Part shown: positions 21,648-30,713 of the stretch, piece after piece
Numbering within the stretch: position 1 is the first letter of the stretch
Layout: every line of letters begins with the position of its first letter
Assembly (NCBI RefSeq): GCF_020616555.1
Contig: NZ_CP085173.1
Coordinates: 5,968,001 to 6,032,000, forward strand
Origin: Streptomyces longhuiensis
Lineage (GTDB): Bacteria > Actinomycetota > Actinomycetes > Streptomycetales > Streptomycetaceae
Reading direction: 5' to 3'
DNA: 64,000 nucleotides
Notes under the pieces: model-generated
What the model was told of the DNA's origin: nothing
The model's database searches: none
What the model saw: the letters and a program-made list of their open reading frames with translations, nothing else
Program-made: the position numbers and the translations under genes

Positions 21648-23210
21648 ATGGCGGCCTTCTTTGTCCGTGGCTGTCCCCCGCGGCACCGCGGCGGCTCTAA
21701 GACTGTTTCCGTGACAACCCTTACGCGTCCTGTTCAGAGCGCAGAGACTCAGCCGGAGAGCACGAGACTGAAAAGACCCCTTGGGGCATCTGTCGGTCTA
21801 TGGATGTGGCCGGCGCTGACCACGCTGGTGATCGCGTACGTCCGGATCGACGGCCCTCAGCTGGGGACCGATGAGCTCGTCACCTCGGATGTGGGCCGGC
21901 GCAGCATGGGCCAGATTCTGGCGATGCTGCAGAACGTCGACGCGGTGCATGCCACGTACTACGTTCTGATGCACGGGTGGATGGCCGTCTTCGGCGACTC
22001 CGAGACAGCCATGCGCATGCCCTCGGTGCTGGCCATGAGCGGAACAGCCGCCCTGGTGGCCTTGATCGGGCGCAGGCTCTTCGACTCACGTGCCGGGATG
22101 TGCGGCGGGCTGCTCTTCGCCCTGATCCCCGTCGTGAGCCGGTTCGCTCAGGAGGCTCGCAGTTACGCCCTGGTGGTCCTGGTCGCGACCTTGGCGACGT
22201 TCCTGCTGCTCCGAGCCCTCGACGCGCCGAGGCGCTGGTGGCGCTGGGCGGCGTACGCCCTGTGTGTGGCGGTCGTCGGGCTGCTGCACCTGATCGCGCT
22301 GACCGTACTAGTGGGGCACCTCGCCGTGGTCGTCCACCGATCCCGCGCGGAGGGCGGCGTCTTCTGGCGCTTCTGCGTCGCTGCTCTGGCGGGTGCGGCC
22401 GGTGTGATCCCGGTGGTCGTGCTGGGCACGTCGCAGGCGTCCCGCCAGCTCTTCTGGGTTCCTGAGCCTGACCTGTGGGGCCTGGTCGGTATCTGGCCCC
22501 AGGTGTTCGCCTCCGGCCTGTGTGCCGGGGTGGTGATCACGCTGGCCGCCATGGCGCGGCGGACCGAGCGCCGTGATGCCCTTCTGTTGTGCTTCACCGT
22601 GGCCCTGCTGCCTCCCTTCGTGTTGTGGGCGGCGTCCCACGGGGATGTCTCCTACTTCCGTTTTCAGTACGCCATGTTCACGGTGCCGGTCTGGGCGGTG
22701 CTGGCGGGGGCCGGCCTTGCCCGGGCGGCGCGGTCCTGGCTGACGGTCGGCGTGGTTCTGGCCGTGGTCGGTCTGCTCGTGCTGCCCGACCAGCGCAGGA
22801 TGAGAGGGGAATTCGAACACGATGTCCCGCACAATGCGGACTACAAGGCGGCCGCGCGGACCATTGAAAAGTATTACCGCTCCGGAGATGCGGCGGTCTA
22901 TGTCAAGGGAGCTCCATGGATGCTGGACCAGGGAGTTCGCTATTATCTTCGGCCCGGTCTGAAGCTGCGGGAAGTATTCGTCGCCAAATCGGCGGCCGAG
23001 AACAATGAACTGTTTCCGGTTTATTGTCCGGCGCCGGTCACGTGCTTGAGAGGCGAGAGTCGCATCTGGGTGGTGGTACCGGGCAATGATCCGGATCCCT
23101 TGAATGCGGTCCCCGCAGGTCAGGCCGAGGCGCTGCGTGCGCAGTACACCACCGGCGGGACGGTCCCCCTCAGTGGCCTGACCGTCGCGCTGCTGGAGCG
23201 TAAGCGATAG
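21648..23210 (+). CDS. Polytopic GT-C glycosyltransferase (GT39/ArnT-like)
   Basis: A 520-residue membrane protein with about 10-11 hydrophobic segments and a C-terminal extracytoplasmic domain of about 130 residues. GT-C marks: an acidic pair in the first external loop (GTDELVTSDVGRRS), RMPSVLA, and VSRFAQEARSYALVVLVATL, the typical (Y/F)AQEAR-YAL segment of lipid-linked mannosyl/arabinosyltransferases. It should transfer a sugar from a polyprenyl phosphate carrier to an acceptor outside the membrane. ATG 21648 follows GGAGGG at 12 nt; GTG 21711 is an alternative without a ribosome site. It is divergent from the collagen-like gene, which offers a plausible acceptor. Confidence 0.82.
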   Translation: MAAFFVRGCPPRHRGGSKTVSVTTLTRPVQSAETQPESTRLKRPLGASVGLWMWPALTTLVIAYVRIDGPQLGTDELVTSDVGRRSMGQILAMLQNVDAVHATYYVLMHGWMAVFGDSETAMRMPSVLAMSGTAALVALIGRRLFDSRAGMCGGLLFALIPVVSRFAQEARSYALVVLVATLATFLLLRALDAPRRWWRWAAYALCVAVVGLLHLIALTVLVGHLAVVVHRSRAEGGVFWRFCVAALAGAAGVIPVVVLGTSQASRQLFWVPEPDLWGLVGIWPQVFASGLCAGVVITLAAMARRTERRDALLLCFTVALLPPFVLWAASHGDVSYFRFQYAMFTVPVWAVLAGAGLARAARSWLTVGVVLAVVGLLVLPDQRRMRGEFEHDVPHNADYKAAARTIEKYYRSGDAAVYVKGAPWMLDQGVRYYLRPGLKLREVFVAKSAAENNELFPVYCPAPVTCLRGESRIWVVVPGNDPDPLNAVPAGQAEALRAQYTTGGTVPLSGLTVALLERKR

Positions 23211-23351
23211 AGCCCGATCCGGCGCTGCGTCGCCGCGGGAACAGTCGCGCGTTCCCTCGCCGCATCAACTCGCCGCGTCTGCCTGGCCGGTGTCGTGCAG
23301 TCAGACGCCTGTCCGTTTCGGTGATTTACCTCAAAGAGCAGGATGAAACCT

Positions 23352-24470
23352 GTGAAACAAACGATCTGCTTGAACATGATCGTCAAGAACGAGGCCCATG
23401 TCATCCGCCGCTGCCTCGAATCCGTGCGCCCTTTGATCGACACCTGGGTCATCCTGGACACGGGCTCGACCGACGGCACCCAGGACGTCATCCGTGACGT
23501 CTTCAGCGATCTGCCCGGCGCCCTGCACGAAAGGCCCTGGAAGGGATACGACGGGAGCCGCAGCGAGGCGATCGACCTGGCGCGTTCCGAAGCCGACTAT
23601 CTGCTGTTCATCGACGCCGACGACCTGATGGAGATGGAGCCCGGCTTTCGCATGCCGGAGCTGACACACGACGCCTACCATGTCGCGCTGCACAGCGGGA
23701 CGCTCATCCACTGGCGCCAGGCCCTGGTCTCGACCCGGCTGCCCTGGCGCTACGTCGGCGTCCTGCACGAGTACATCGACTGCGGAACGTCGTTCAGCCT
23801 CGGGACGTTCAAGGGCGCCAACATCCTCTCGGTGGGGGGCGGCGCACGGCTGAAGGAAGAGGGCCAGCGGAAGAAGTACCTGCGGGACGCCAAGATCCTT
23901 CAGAAAGGCCTGATCAAGGAACCCGACAACTCCCGCTACGTCTTCTACCTCGCCCAGAGCTGGCGCGATGCCGGAGAGCCGAAAAAGTCACTCGCCGCCT
24001 ACGACCGCCGGGCACGCATGGGCGGCTACGCCGAGGAAGTCTTCTGCGCTCACCTCTACGCCGCACGGCTCGCGGCGGAGATCGGCCGGCCGCCGGCTCA
24101 GGTGATCGACCGCTACCTCCGCGCGTACGAAAGCCGTCCCTCGCGCGGCGGCGAAGCCCTCGGTGGACTCGCACGCTATTGCCGCATGAACGGCGAGCGC
24201 TGGCCACTTGCGTACATGTTCGCGCGGCAAGCAGTGCAGATTCCGTACCCGAAAGACACGTTGTTCGTCGAGTTCGAATGGTACGAGTGGCACTCACTCG
24301 ACGAACTCGCCGTAGCCGCCTACTGGATCGGAGAATATGAGGAGTCGGCGAACTGCAGCCAACGCCTCCTCGAGAGCGGCAAAGTGCCGCCCGATCACCT
24401 CGAGCGGGTGACGCGCAACCTCGAATCGTCACGAGAACAGTTGGGTTCGAGGGAACTCGTGGGCGCCTGA
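23352..24470 (+). CDS. GT2 family glycosyltransferase with C-terminal TPR-like region
   Basis: A 372-residue cytoplasmic protein. The GT-A fold begins with ICLNMIVKNEAHVIRRCLES, has ILDTGSTDGTQD in the nucleotide-binding part and the metal-binding DADD in YLLFIDADDLMEME. Residues after 190 form TPR-like helices (YVFYLAQSWRDAGEPKKSLA and later). The GTG at 23352 lies 8 nt behind AGGA; the ATG at 23343 is nearly on top of the ribosome site and less likely. It may build the sugar donor or extend a glycan for the neighbouring GT-C enzyme and collagen-like protein. Confidence 0.85.
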   Translation: MKQTICLNMIVKNEAHVIRRCLESVRPLIDTWVILDTGSTDGTQDVIRDVFSDLPGALHERPWKGYDGSRSEAIDLARSEADYLLFIDADDLMEMEPGFRMPELTHDAYHVALHSGTLIHWRQALVSTRLPWRYVGVLHEYIDCGTSFSLGTFKGANILSVGGGARLKEEGQRKKYLRDAKILQKGLIKEPDNSRYVFYLAQSWRDAGEPKKSLAAYDRRARMGGYAEEVFCAHLYAARLAAEIGRPPAQVIDRYLRAYESRPSRGGEALGGLARYCRMNGERWPLAYMFARQAVQIPYPKDTLFVEFEWYEWHSLDELAVAAYWIGEYEESANCSQRLLESGKVPPDHLERVTRNLESSREQLGSRELVGA

Positions 24471-24556
24471 CCCCGTCCGGCGGCCGCCGGGTCGTCAGGA
24501 GCGGTACATGAAGGGCACCCGGTCCGCGCGCCTCCCCGGCTCGCGGACCGGGGCCG

Positions 24557-24964
24557 TCAGAGGGCGCCGACCAGTCGAGCGGGTGCGGCGGGGGTGATGG
24601 CGGCGGTGATCGCCGCCGTGTGCGCGTCCATCTGCTCGGCCGCGAGGATCGCGGCCGCCGTGTCGGCGCGGGACGCGGCCACCACCAGCGCGCGGCCCGC
24701 GAGTGCGTGGGCGCGGCGGTGGAGCGCGAGTGCGGACGCGTCGGTCCGGCCGGTGTGCCGGGCGGGCGGTGTGCCGCGCAGCCGGGCGACCTGGCCGGCG
24801 ATGCGGTCACCCACCTCGTCCAGGCCGAGTTCGTCGGTGACCGCGAGCAGGGCCGCCAGATGCCCCGCGAGCTGGATGTCGAGCTCCTCCTCGCGGGAAC
24901 GGTGGGGGAAGTCGCCGGGGTCGGCCATGGCATGGACCGACTTGGTGCGGATCGGCTCGTACAT
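24557..24964 (-). CDS. Conserved hypothetical protein
   Basis: A 135-residue soluble, Ala-rich helical protein starting MYEPIRTKSVHAMADPGDFP, with an acidic EEELDIQLAGHLAALLAV segment. The ATG at 24964 follows GGAGG; the frame extends to 24997. Function unknown. The 15-bp palindrome at 25004 lies 40 bp upstream and may control it. Confidence 0.75.
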   Translation of the reverse strand: MYEPIRTKSVHAMADPGDFPHRSREEELDIQLAGHLAALLAVTDELGLDEVGDRIAGQVARLRGTPPARHTGRTDASALALHRRAHALAGRALVVAASRADTAAAILAAEQMDAHTAAITAAITPAAPARLVGAL

Positions 24965-25003
24965 GGGATGGCCTCCAGGCGGTAGCTTGAAGACCATCCT
25001 AGC

Positions 25004-25018
25004 TTAGATTCAGTCTAA
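25004..25018. promoter_or_regulatory. Fur-family-like 15-bp palindrome
   Basis: TTAGATTCAGTCTAA has 5-bp perfect arms and fits the 7-1-7 layout of Fur/PerR-family boxes. It is upstream of the 24557-24964 gene, in an A/T-rich stretch that is unusual for this chromosome. Confidence 0.4.
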
Positions 25019-25057
25019 AGTTGAGTCCTGTTTCTGGGAGGGGCGCTCGGGCGGTCC

Positions 25058-26269
25058 TCACGGCTGGCTGTACCCGTCCAGGAAGCGGCCGATGCGGGTC
25101 ACGGCCTCCGTGAGCTGGCCGGCCGTCGGCAGTGTGACCACCCGGAAGTGATCCGGCTCCGGCCAGTTGAACCCCGTACCGTGCACGACCATGATCTTCT
25201 CGGCGCGCAGGAGGTCCAGGACCAACTGCCGGTCGTCCTTGACCTTGAACACCTTCGGGTCGAGCCGCGGGAAGAGGTACAGCGCGCCCTTCGGCTTCAC
25301 GCATGTCACGCCCGGGATCTGCGTCAGCAGCTCGTACGCGGTGTCCCGCTGCTCCTTCAGGCGGCCGCCCGGCAGCACCAGGTCGGTGATCGTCTGGCGT
25401 CCGGTGAGCGCCGCGACCACGCCGTGCTGGCCCGGCATGTTCGCGCACAGGCGCATGTTCGCCAGGATCGTGAGGCCCTCGATGTACGAGTCGGCGTGCG
25501 CGCGCGGCCCGGAGATCGCCATCCAGCCCACGCGGTAACCGGCCACCCGGTACGCCTTCGACATGCCGTTGAAGGTGAGGGTCAGCAGGTCGGGGGCGAT
25601 GGCGGCGGTCGGCGTGTGCGTCGCGCCGTCGTAGAGGATCTTGTCGTAGATCTCGTCCGAGCAGACCAGGAGGTTGTGGCGGCGGGCGATGTCGGTCAGG
25701 CCGCGCAGCATGTCGTCGCTGTAGACGGCGCCCGTCGGGTTGTTCGGGTTGATGATCACGATCGCCTTGGTGCGGTCGGTGACCTTCCGCTCCACGTCGG
25801 CGAGATCGGGCATCCAGTCGGACTGCTCGTCGCAGCGGTAGTGCACGGCGGTGCCGCCGGAGAGGGAGACCGCGGCCGTCCACAGGGGGTAGTCCGGCGC
25901 CGGGACGAGGACCTCGTCGCCGTCGTCGAGGAGCCCCTGCATCGCCATCACGATCAGCTCGGAGACGCCGTTGCCGATGAAGACGTTCTCGACGTCCGTC
26001 TCCACGCCCATGGTCTGGTAGTGCATCATCACCGCGCGGCGGGCCGCGAGCAGGCCCTTCGCGTCCCCGTAGCCGTGCGCGTCGCCGAGGTTGCGGAGCA
26101 TGTCCTCGAGGATCTCGGGCGGGCACTCGAAGCCGAACGCGGCAGGGTTGCCGGTGTTGAGCTTGAGGATGCGGTGGCCTGCTGCCTCCAGACGCATCGC
26201 CTCCTCGAGCACCGGGCCCCGGATCTCGTAACAGACATTGGCGAGCTTCGTCGACTGGATCACCTGCAT
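25058..26269 (-). CDS. PLP-dependent aminotransferase, AlaT-like
   Basis: A 403-residue fold-type I aminotransferase. Visible marks: LKLNTGNPAAFGFECP, the cofactor segment INPNNPTGAVY, DEIYDKILYDG and the PLP lysine in TFNGMSKAYRVAGYRVGW. The protein resembles the actinobacterial alanine/aspartate aminotransferases (AlaT/AspC type) that move amino groups between alanine or aspartate and 2-oxoglutarate. I start at ATG 26269, where the conserved MQVIQSTKLANVCYEIRGP begins; a GTG at 26320 would add 17 residues. Confidence 0.88.
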   Translation of the reverse strand: MQVIQSTKLANVCYEIRGPVLEEAMRLEAAGHRILKLNTGNPAAFGFECPPEILEDMLRNLGDAHGYGDAKGLLAARRAVMMHYQTMGVETDVENVFIGNGVSELIVMAMQGLLDDGDEVLVPAPDYPLWTAAVSLSGGTAVHYRCDEQSDWMPDLADVERKVTDRTKAIVIINPNNPTGAVYSDDMLRGLTDIARRHNLLVCSDEIYDKILYDGATHTPTAAIAPDLLTLTFNGMSKAYRVAGYRVGWMAISGPRAHADSYIEGLTILANMRLCANMPGQHGVVAALTGRQTITDLVLPGGRLKEQRDTAYELLTQIPGVTCVKPKGALYLFPRLDPKVFKVKDDRQLVLDLLRAEKIMVVHGTGFNWPEPDHFRVVTLPTAGQLTEAVTRIGRFLDGYSQP

Positions 26270-26402
26270 GTCCGTGAGCTTACGGCCGGGTATGGCAGGG
26301 CGCTTCGTGTTTTCGGACACGTGGGGCGGCGTGGGCGGGCGTTTCGGGGCGTCGTCGCGGGTGGGCGCGGTGGCCCGCGCCCGGTCCGGCCGTCCGGGAC
26401 GG

Positions 26403-28001
26403 TTACGCCGTCCTGCGGACCGACCGCCCCGCGAGCACGTCCGTGCGGCGTCCGTCCTCCATCACGAACTTCCCGTCGATCAGTACGTGCGGGATGCCCA
26501 CGGGGAGCGTGCGCGGCGCCTCGAACGTGGAGCCCGCCGCGACCGTCTCCGGATCGAAGAGGACCAGGTCGGCGCGGTAGCCCTCGCGGACCAGGCCGCG
26601 GTCGGCCAGCCGCAGCCGGGCCGCGGGACGCGACGTGAGGTGGGCGACCGTCTCCTCCAGCGACATGATGCCGAGCTCGCGCGCGTAGCGGCCCAGGTAG
26701 TGCGGGAACGTGCCGTACGCCCTCGGGTGCGGCTTGAAGCCCTGGAGGATGCCGTCGCTGCCGCCCGTGTGCACCGGATGCTGCATGATCGCCCGGACGT
26801 TCTCCTCGTGGCCGACGTGCTGGAGGATCGTCGAGCCCAGCCTGTCGTCGATGAGCAGGCGGCGCGCGGTCACCCACGGCGCCTCGCCGCGCATGTCGGC
26901 CGACTCCTGGACCGTCTTGCCTACGCAGGACGCGAGCCCCGGGTCGGACACACCGGAGATCTCGATGGCGTCCCACTCGATGGGCACACCGTGGCAGCCG
27001 TCCGCCCCGATGACCTCCATGTGGTGGCGGATCCGCTCGGCGGTCGCGTCGTCCTGCAGCCGCTTCATGATCTCGTCGGGGCCGCCCTCGCTCGCCCAGC
27101 TCGGCAGCATCGCGACGAGCGTCGTGCTGCCCGGCGTGTACGGGTACGTGTCGAGCGAGATGTCGGCGCCGTCGGCGAGCGCCGCGTCGAGCAGGGAGAT
27201 CAGGTCGGGCGCCTTGCCCTTGTTCACCCCGAAGTTCATGGTGGCGTGCGCGAGATGGAGCGGGCAGCCCGCCTCGCGGGTGAGCTCCACCATCTCCCGG
27301 TACGCGTCGAGCGCCCCGGCGCCGTACGAGCGGTGGTGCGGACAGTAGTAGCCGTCGTACGAGGCCACGACCCGGCACAGCTCGGTGAGTTCGGCGTCCT
27401 TCGCGTACATGCCGGGTGTGTAGGTGAGGCCGGACGACATGCCGACGGCGCCCTGCTCCATGCCCTCGGCGACGAGCTGCCGCATGCGGTCGAGCTCCTC
27501 GGGCGTCGCGTCGCGGTCGTCCCAGCCGACCGCGTACATCCGTACGGTGCCCTGCGGGATCAGGTACGCGGCGTTGACCGCGATGCCGCGGTCGAGGCGG
27601 TCCAGGTACTCGCCGACCGTGCGCCAGTCGAAGTCGATGTCGGAACCGTCACCGTTCCAGCCCGTGATCGCGCGGCGGACCTCGGCGAGCGTGCGGTCGT
27701 CGACCGGTGCGTACGAGAGGCCGTCCTGGCCGAGGACTTCGAGCGTGACGCCCTGCGCGGCCTTCGCGCTGTGGTCCGGGTCGCGCAGCAGCGCCAGGTC
27801 GCTGTGGGCGTGCATGTCGATGAAGCCGGGGGACAGGGCGAGGCCTGACGCTTCCAGCGTCCTGTGGGCCGAGGGGCGGGGGCCGCCGTCACCTTCCCGG
27901 TGGATCGTCGTGACGCGGCCGTCCTGGACGCCGACGTCGGCCCGGTAGGAGGCACCTCCGGTGCCGTCGATGACGCGCGCGTCGCGGATGACCAGGTCCA
28001 T
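26403..28001 (-). CDS. N-acyl-D-amino-acid deacylase (D-aminoacylase)
   Basis: A 532-residue amidohydrolase-superfamily enzyme that releases free D-amino acids from N-acyl-D-amino acids. Family features: MDLVIRDARVIDGTGGASYR at the start, metal ligands in FIDMHAHSDLALLRDP, YCPHHRSYG, a catalytic-site region LHLAHATMNFGVNKGK, SDGILQGFKPHPRAYGTFP, and the terminal VLFDPETVAAGSTFE-HVLIDGKFV block. The ATG at 28001 starts the homologous part. It lies in the same orientation as the D-serine-dehydratase-like gene (28212) but is separated from it by a large hairpin repeat. Confidence 0.9.
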   Translation of the reverse strand: MDLVIRDARVIDGTGGASYRADVGVQDGRVTTIHREGDGGPRPSAHRTLEASGLALSPGFIDMHAHSDLALLRDPDHSAKAAQGVTLEVLGQDGLSYAPVDDRTLAEVRRAITGWNGDGSDIDFDWRTVGEYLDRLDRGIAVNAAYLIPQGTVRMYAVGWDDRDATPEELDRMRQLVAEGMEQGAVGMSSGLTYTPGMYAKDAELTELCRVVASYDGYYCPHHRSYGAGALDAYREMVELTREAGCPLHLAHATMNFGVNKGKAPDLISLLDAALADGADISLDTYPYTPGSTTLVAMLPSWASEGGPDEIMKRLQDDATAERIRHHMEVIGADGCHGVPIEWDAIEISGVSDPGLASCVGKTVQESADMRGEAPWVTARRLLIDDRLGSTILQHVGHEENVRAIMQHPVHTGGSDGILQGFKPHPRAYGTFPHYLGRYARELGIMSLEETVAHLTSRPAARLRLADRGLVREGYRADLVLFDPETVAAGSTFEAPRTLPVGIPHVLIDGKFVMEDGRRTDVLAGRSVRRTA

Positions 28002-28024
28002 GTGGGTGTGCCTCTCTTGGGTAC

Positions 28025-28191
28025 GGGTGTTCGGGTACGGGTGCGTTGTGGCTGGTCGCGCCGTTCCCCCGCGCCCCTTGAAGGCATGCGCTGCGCGCAG
28101 CCTTCCCCGATGGGATGCCGCACGAAGCGCGCATCTCGGGGGCGCGGGGAACGGCGCGACCAACCCCCACCGGAGCCGTACCCGAACACCC
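28025..28191. repeat. Large imperfect inverted repeat (intergenic hairpin element)
   Basis: The 210-bp gap between two same-strand genes is almost all inverted repeat. The outer arms (28025-28040 and 28176-28191) pair perfectly over 16 bp; the inner arms (about 28050-28079 and 28137-28164) pair imperfectly over nearly 30 bp. The inner sequence, CGCGCCGTTCCCCCGCGCCCC, resembles a hairpin element repeated across Streptomyces genomes (recalled, not checked). It may terminate or attenuate the upstream transcript. Confidence 0.75.
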
Positions 28192-28211
28192 GCGGCCCCG
28201 ATGGCCGTCGC

Positions 28212-29510
28212 CTAGAAGAACGTCCGGACGTAGTCCACGACCGTGCCGTCCGCCTCCACGAGCGGGATGAGCTGCCACTTGTCGAAGGACGTGCACGGGT
28301 GCGACAGGCCCATGCCGAGCCAGTCGCCCACCGCCAGGTCCTCGCCCCCGTCCGTGCGCACCCAGCCGTGCTGGTCGGAAAGCCCCGTCACCGTCACGCC
28401 GGTGGCCTCGCGCACCTCGCCCGTACGGGCGTCCCGTACGACCTGCGCCTCGGGCAGATCCAGGTCGTACGCCGCGTCGCGCTTGCCGGCGTTCGTGAAC
28501 GCCTGCTCCGGCGTCGGGCGCGAGACGACCTGCGCCCACAGCCGGAACGCCGGGTGCAGCGCGCCCTCCTCCGGGACCCGGTTGAACGGCGTGAGGTGCT
28601 TGTAGTGGCCGTCGTCGTGCGACACGTACGCGCCCGAGCGCAGCAACTTCAGTACGGGCGCCGAGAGTTCGGGCAGTTCGGCGAACACCTCCGCCACCGC
28701 GTCGAACCAGGCGCTGCCGCCCGCGCTGACCACGATCTCGTCCAGGTCCGCGAAACGGCTCGCCTTGTCGAAGTCGACGAGCAGCCCGGTGAGCCGGCGC
28801 AGCCAGGCCCCGACCGTCTCGGGCGACGCGTCGGGCACCTCGCCCTCGTAACCGGCGACGCCGACCAGGCGCAGCGTGTCCGCCGCCGCGACGGCGTTCG
28901 CGAGGTCGAAGCACTCGGCCTCGGTCCGCACGCCCGTGCGCGCGCCCTCGCCCGCGCCCAGCTCCACGACCACGTCGACCGGCCGCGTGGCACCGGCCTC
29001 GGCGAGGGCGGCGTCCATCAGCTCGACCCCGCGCACAGAGTCGACGTAACAGATGAAACGGAAGTCGGGGTCGCGGTCGAGTTCGCCCGCGAGCCAGCGC
29101 AGGGCGGCCGGGTCGACGAGCTCGTTCGCGAGGAAGATCCGCTCGATGCCGAAGGCGCGGGCGACCCGCACCTGGTGCGGCACGGCGAGGGTGATGCCCC
29201 ACGCGCCGTGCTCGAGCTGGCGATGGAAGAGCTGCGGCGCCATCGACGTCTTGCCGTGCGGCGCGAAGGCCAGGCCGTGGCGAGTGGCGTATGTCTCCAT
29301 GAGCGCGAGGTTGTGCTCGAGCCGCTCGGCGGAGAGTGCGAGGACCGGGGTCGTGAAGCCGCCGGTGAAAAGGTTGCGGCGCTCGGCCGCGAGCTCGCCG
29401 ACGGTCATGCCTTCCGCGTCCGGGGGCAGCCCCTTGAAGCGGTGGTCGACCCGCTCGAGATCCAGATCCCTGAGACGGGCTACGGCGTTGACGGCGTTGT
29501 CGGCGGCCAT
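28212..29510 (-). CDS. D-serine dehydratase-like / D-threonine aldolase-fold PLP enzyme
   Basis: A 432-residue fold-type III PLP enzyme (alanine racemase N-terminal barrel). K87 in AFAPHGKTSMAP is the expected PLP lysine. The C-terminal domain has LSDQHGWVR and SHPCTSFDKW, matching the DSD1-type zinc-binding His/Cys pair. Members remove ammonia from D-serine or cleave D-3-hydroxy amino acids. The ATG at 29510 follows GAGGAGGC; the frame extends upstream without a ribosome site. It is divergent from the kinase-IclR-RidA-GntP operon across a palindrome. Confidence 0.87.
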   Translation of the reverse strand: MAADNAVNAVARLRDLDLERVDHRFKGLPPDAEGMTVGELAAERRNLFTGGFTTPVLALSAERLEHNLALMETYATRHGLAFAPHGKTSMAPQLFHRQLEHGAWGITLAVPHQVRVARAFGIERIFLANELVDPAALRWLAGELDRDPDFRFICYVDSVRGVELMDAALAEAGATRPVDVVVELGAGEGARTGVRTEAECFDLANAVAAADTLRLVGVAGYEGEVPDASPETVGAWLRRLTGLLVDFDKASRFADLDEIVVSAGGSAWFDAVAEVFAELPELSAPVLKLLRSGAYVSHDDGHYKHLTPFNRVPEEGALHPAFRLWAQVVSRPTPEQAFTNAGKRDAAYDLDLPEAQVVRDARTGEVREATGVTVTGLSDQHGWVRTDGGEDLAVGDWLGMGLSHPCTSFDKWQLIPLVEADGTVVDYVRTFF

Positions 29511-29530
29511 GGAGCCTCCTCGTAAGAAGG

Positions 29531-29551
29531 CCGTTGCAAATGATGCAACGG
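29531..29551. promoter_or_regulatory. Perfect palindrome, candidate IclR operator
   Basis: CCGTTGCA-AATGA-TGCAACGG, 8-bp perfect arms with a 5-bp spacer, in the 150-bp divergent region between the D-amino-acid dehydratase and the kinase-IclR operon. Size and TTGCA half-sites suit an IclR-family operator, and the regulator is encoded at 30710. Confidence 0.65.
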
Positions 29552-29660
29552 TCATTGCGTATGTCGCTTACAGCTGTCTAACATCCGAGCCAACGCCGGG
29601 TCAACGGAGCCGTTGATCCCCCCGGCATGAGCCCAGATCCCACGAGGAGCCCGAACCACC

Positions 29661-30713
29661 GTGACCGCCACCGGACCCGCCGCCCCCGCGCACCACGCAC
29701 CCGTGGATGTCGTCACGCTCGGCGAGTCCATGGTCACCTTCGTGCCCTCCGTACCCGGGCGCCTCGCCGACGTACCGTCCTTCGACCGCGGCATCGGCGG
29801 AGCCGAGTCCAACGTGGCGTGCGTGCTCGCCGCCGCCGGACACACCGTGCGCTGGGTCAGCCGCGTCGGCGCCGACGGCTTCGGCGACCACCTGGTCGAC
29901 GCGATCGGCGCGTACGGCGTCGACACCTCCGCCGTACGACGCGACGCCGCCCGCCCCACCGGCATCTACTTCCGCACCGCCGGGGACCGCGCCACCGATG
30001 CCCACGAGGTCGCCTACTACCGCGCCGGATCCGCCGCCTCCGCGATGACCAGCCAGAACATGGACCTGGCCGCGATCCGCTCCGGCCGCGTCCTGCACCT
30101 GTCCGGGATCACGCCCGCGCTCTCCGCCGGCTGCCTCGACCTCACCGCCGACCTCACCGCCCGCACCCCCGCCGGCCGGCCCCTCGTCTCCTTCGACGTC
30201 AACCACCGCCCCGGCCTGTGGCCCCGCCCCGACGACGCCCGCGTCCTGCTCGACCTGGCCCGCGGCGCCGACCTCGTCTTCGTCGGCGAGGACGAGGCCG
30301 AGGACGCCTGGGGCATCACCGGCGGCCCGGACGCCATCCGCGCCGCCCTTCCCGAACCCGCGACGCTCGTCGTCAAGCGCGGCGCCGACGGCGCGGTCGC
30401 CTACGACGAACATGGCGTACGCCATACCGAGCCCGCGCCCCGCGTGGACGTCGTCGCCGCGGTCGGCGCCGGCGACGCCTTCGCCGCCGGCTACCTCTCC
30501 GGCGCCCTGCGCGGCCTGCCCGTACCCGCCCGGCTGCGCCACGGCCACCTCATGGCCGCCGCCGCCCTCACCACCCCCGGCGACCTCGCCGCGCCCCCGA
30601 GCCGCGCCCACGCCGACCGCCTCGCCGACCTCGACGGCGCCTCCTGGGGCACACTGCACCTCGGCCCCGGCTGGACCGCCGACGGGGCCGTGGAGGAGGT
30701 ACGTACGCCATGA
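29661..30713 (+). CDS. PfkB family carbohydrate kinase (KdgK-like)
   Basis: A 350-residue kinase. The PfkB signatures are GGAESNVACVLAAAGH near the N-terminus and VGAGDAFAAGY (269-275), with D272 the expected catalytic base. The LGESMVTFVP start and YYRAGSAAS resemble 2-keto-3-deoxygluconate kinases. GTG start at 29661 behind GAGGAG. It leads an operon whose next two genes overlap by 4 bp each. Its sugar substrate is not evident in a D-amino-acid setting; KDG or a related acid sugar is a guess based on the GntP-type permease downstream. Confidence 0.86.
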   Translation: MTATGPAAPAHHAPVDVVTLGESMVTFVPSVPGRLADVPSFDRGIGGAESNVACVLAAAGHTVRWVSRVGADGFGDHLVDAIGAYGVDTSAVRRDAARPTGIYFRTAGDRATDAHEVAYYRAGSAASAMTSQNMDLAAIRSGRVLHLSGITPALSAGCLDLTADLTARTPAGRPLVSFDVNHRPGLWPRPDDARVLLDLARGADLVFVGEDEAEDAWGITGGPDAIRAALPEPATLVVKRGADGAVAYDEHGVRHTEPAPRVDVVAAVGAGDAFAAGYLSGALRGLPVPARLRHGHLMAAAALTTPGDLAAPPSRAHADRLADLDGASWGTLHLGPGWTADGAVEEVRTP

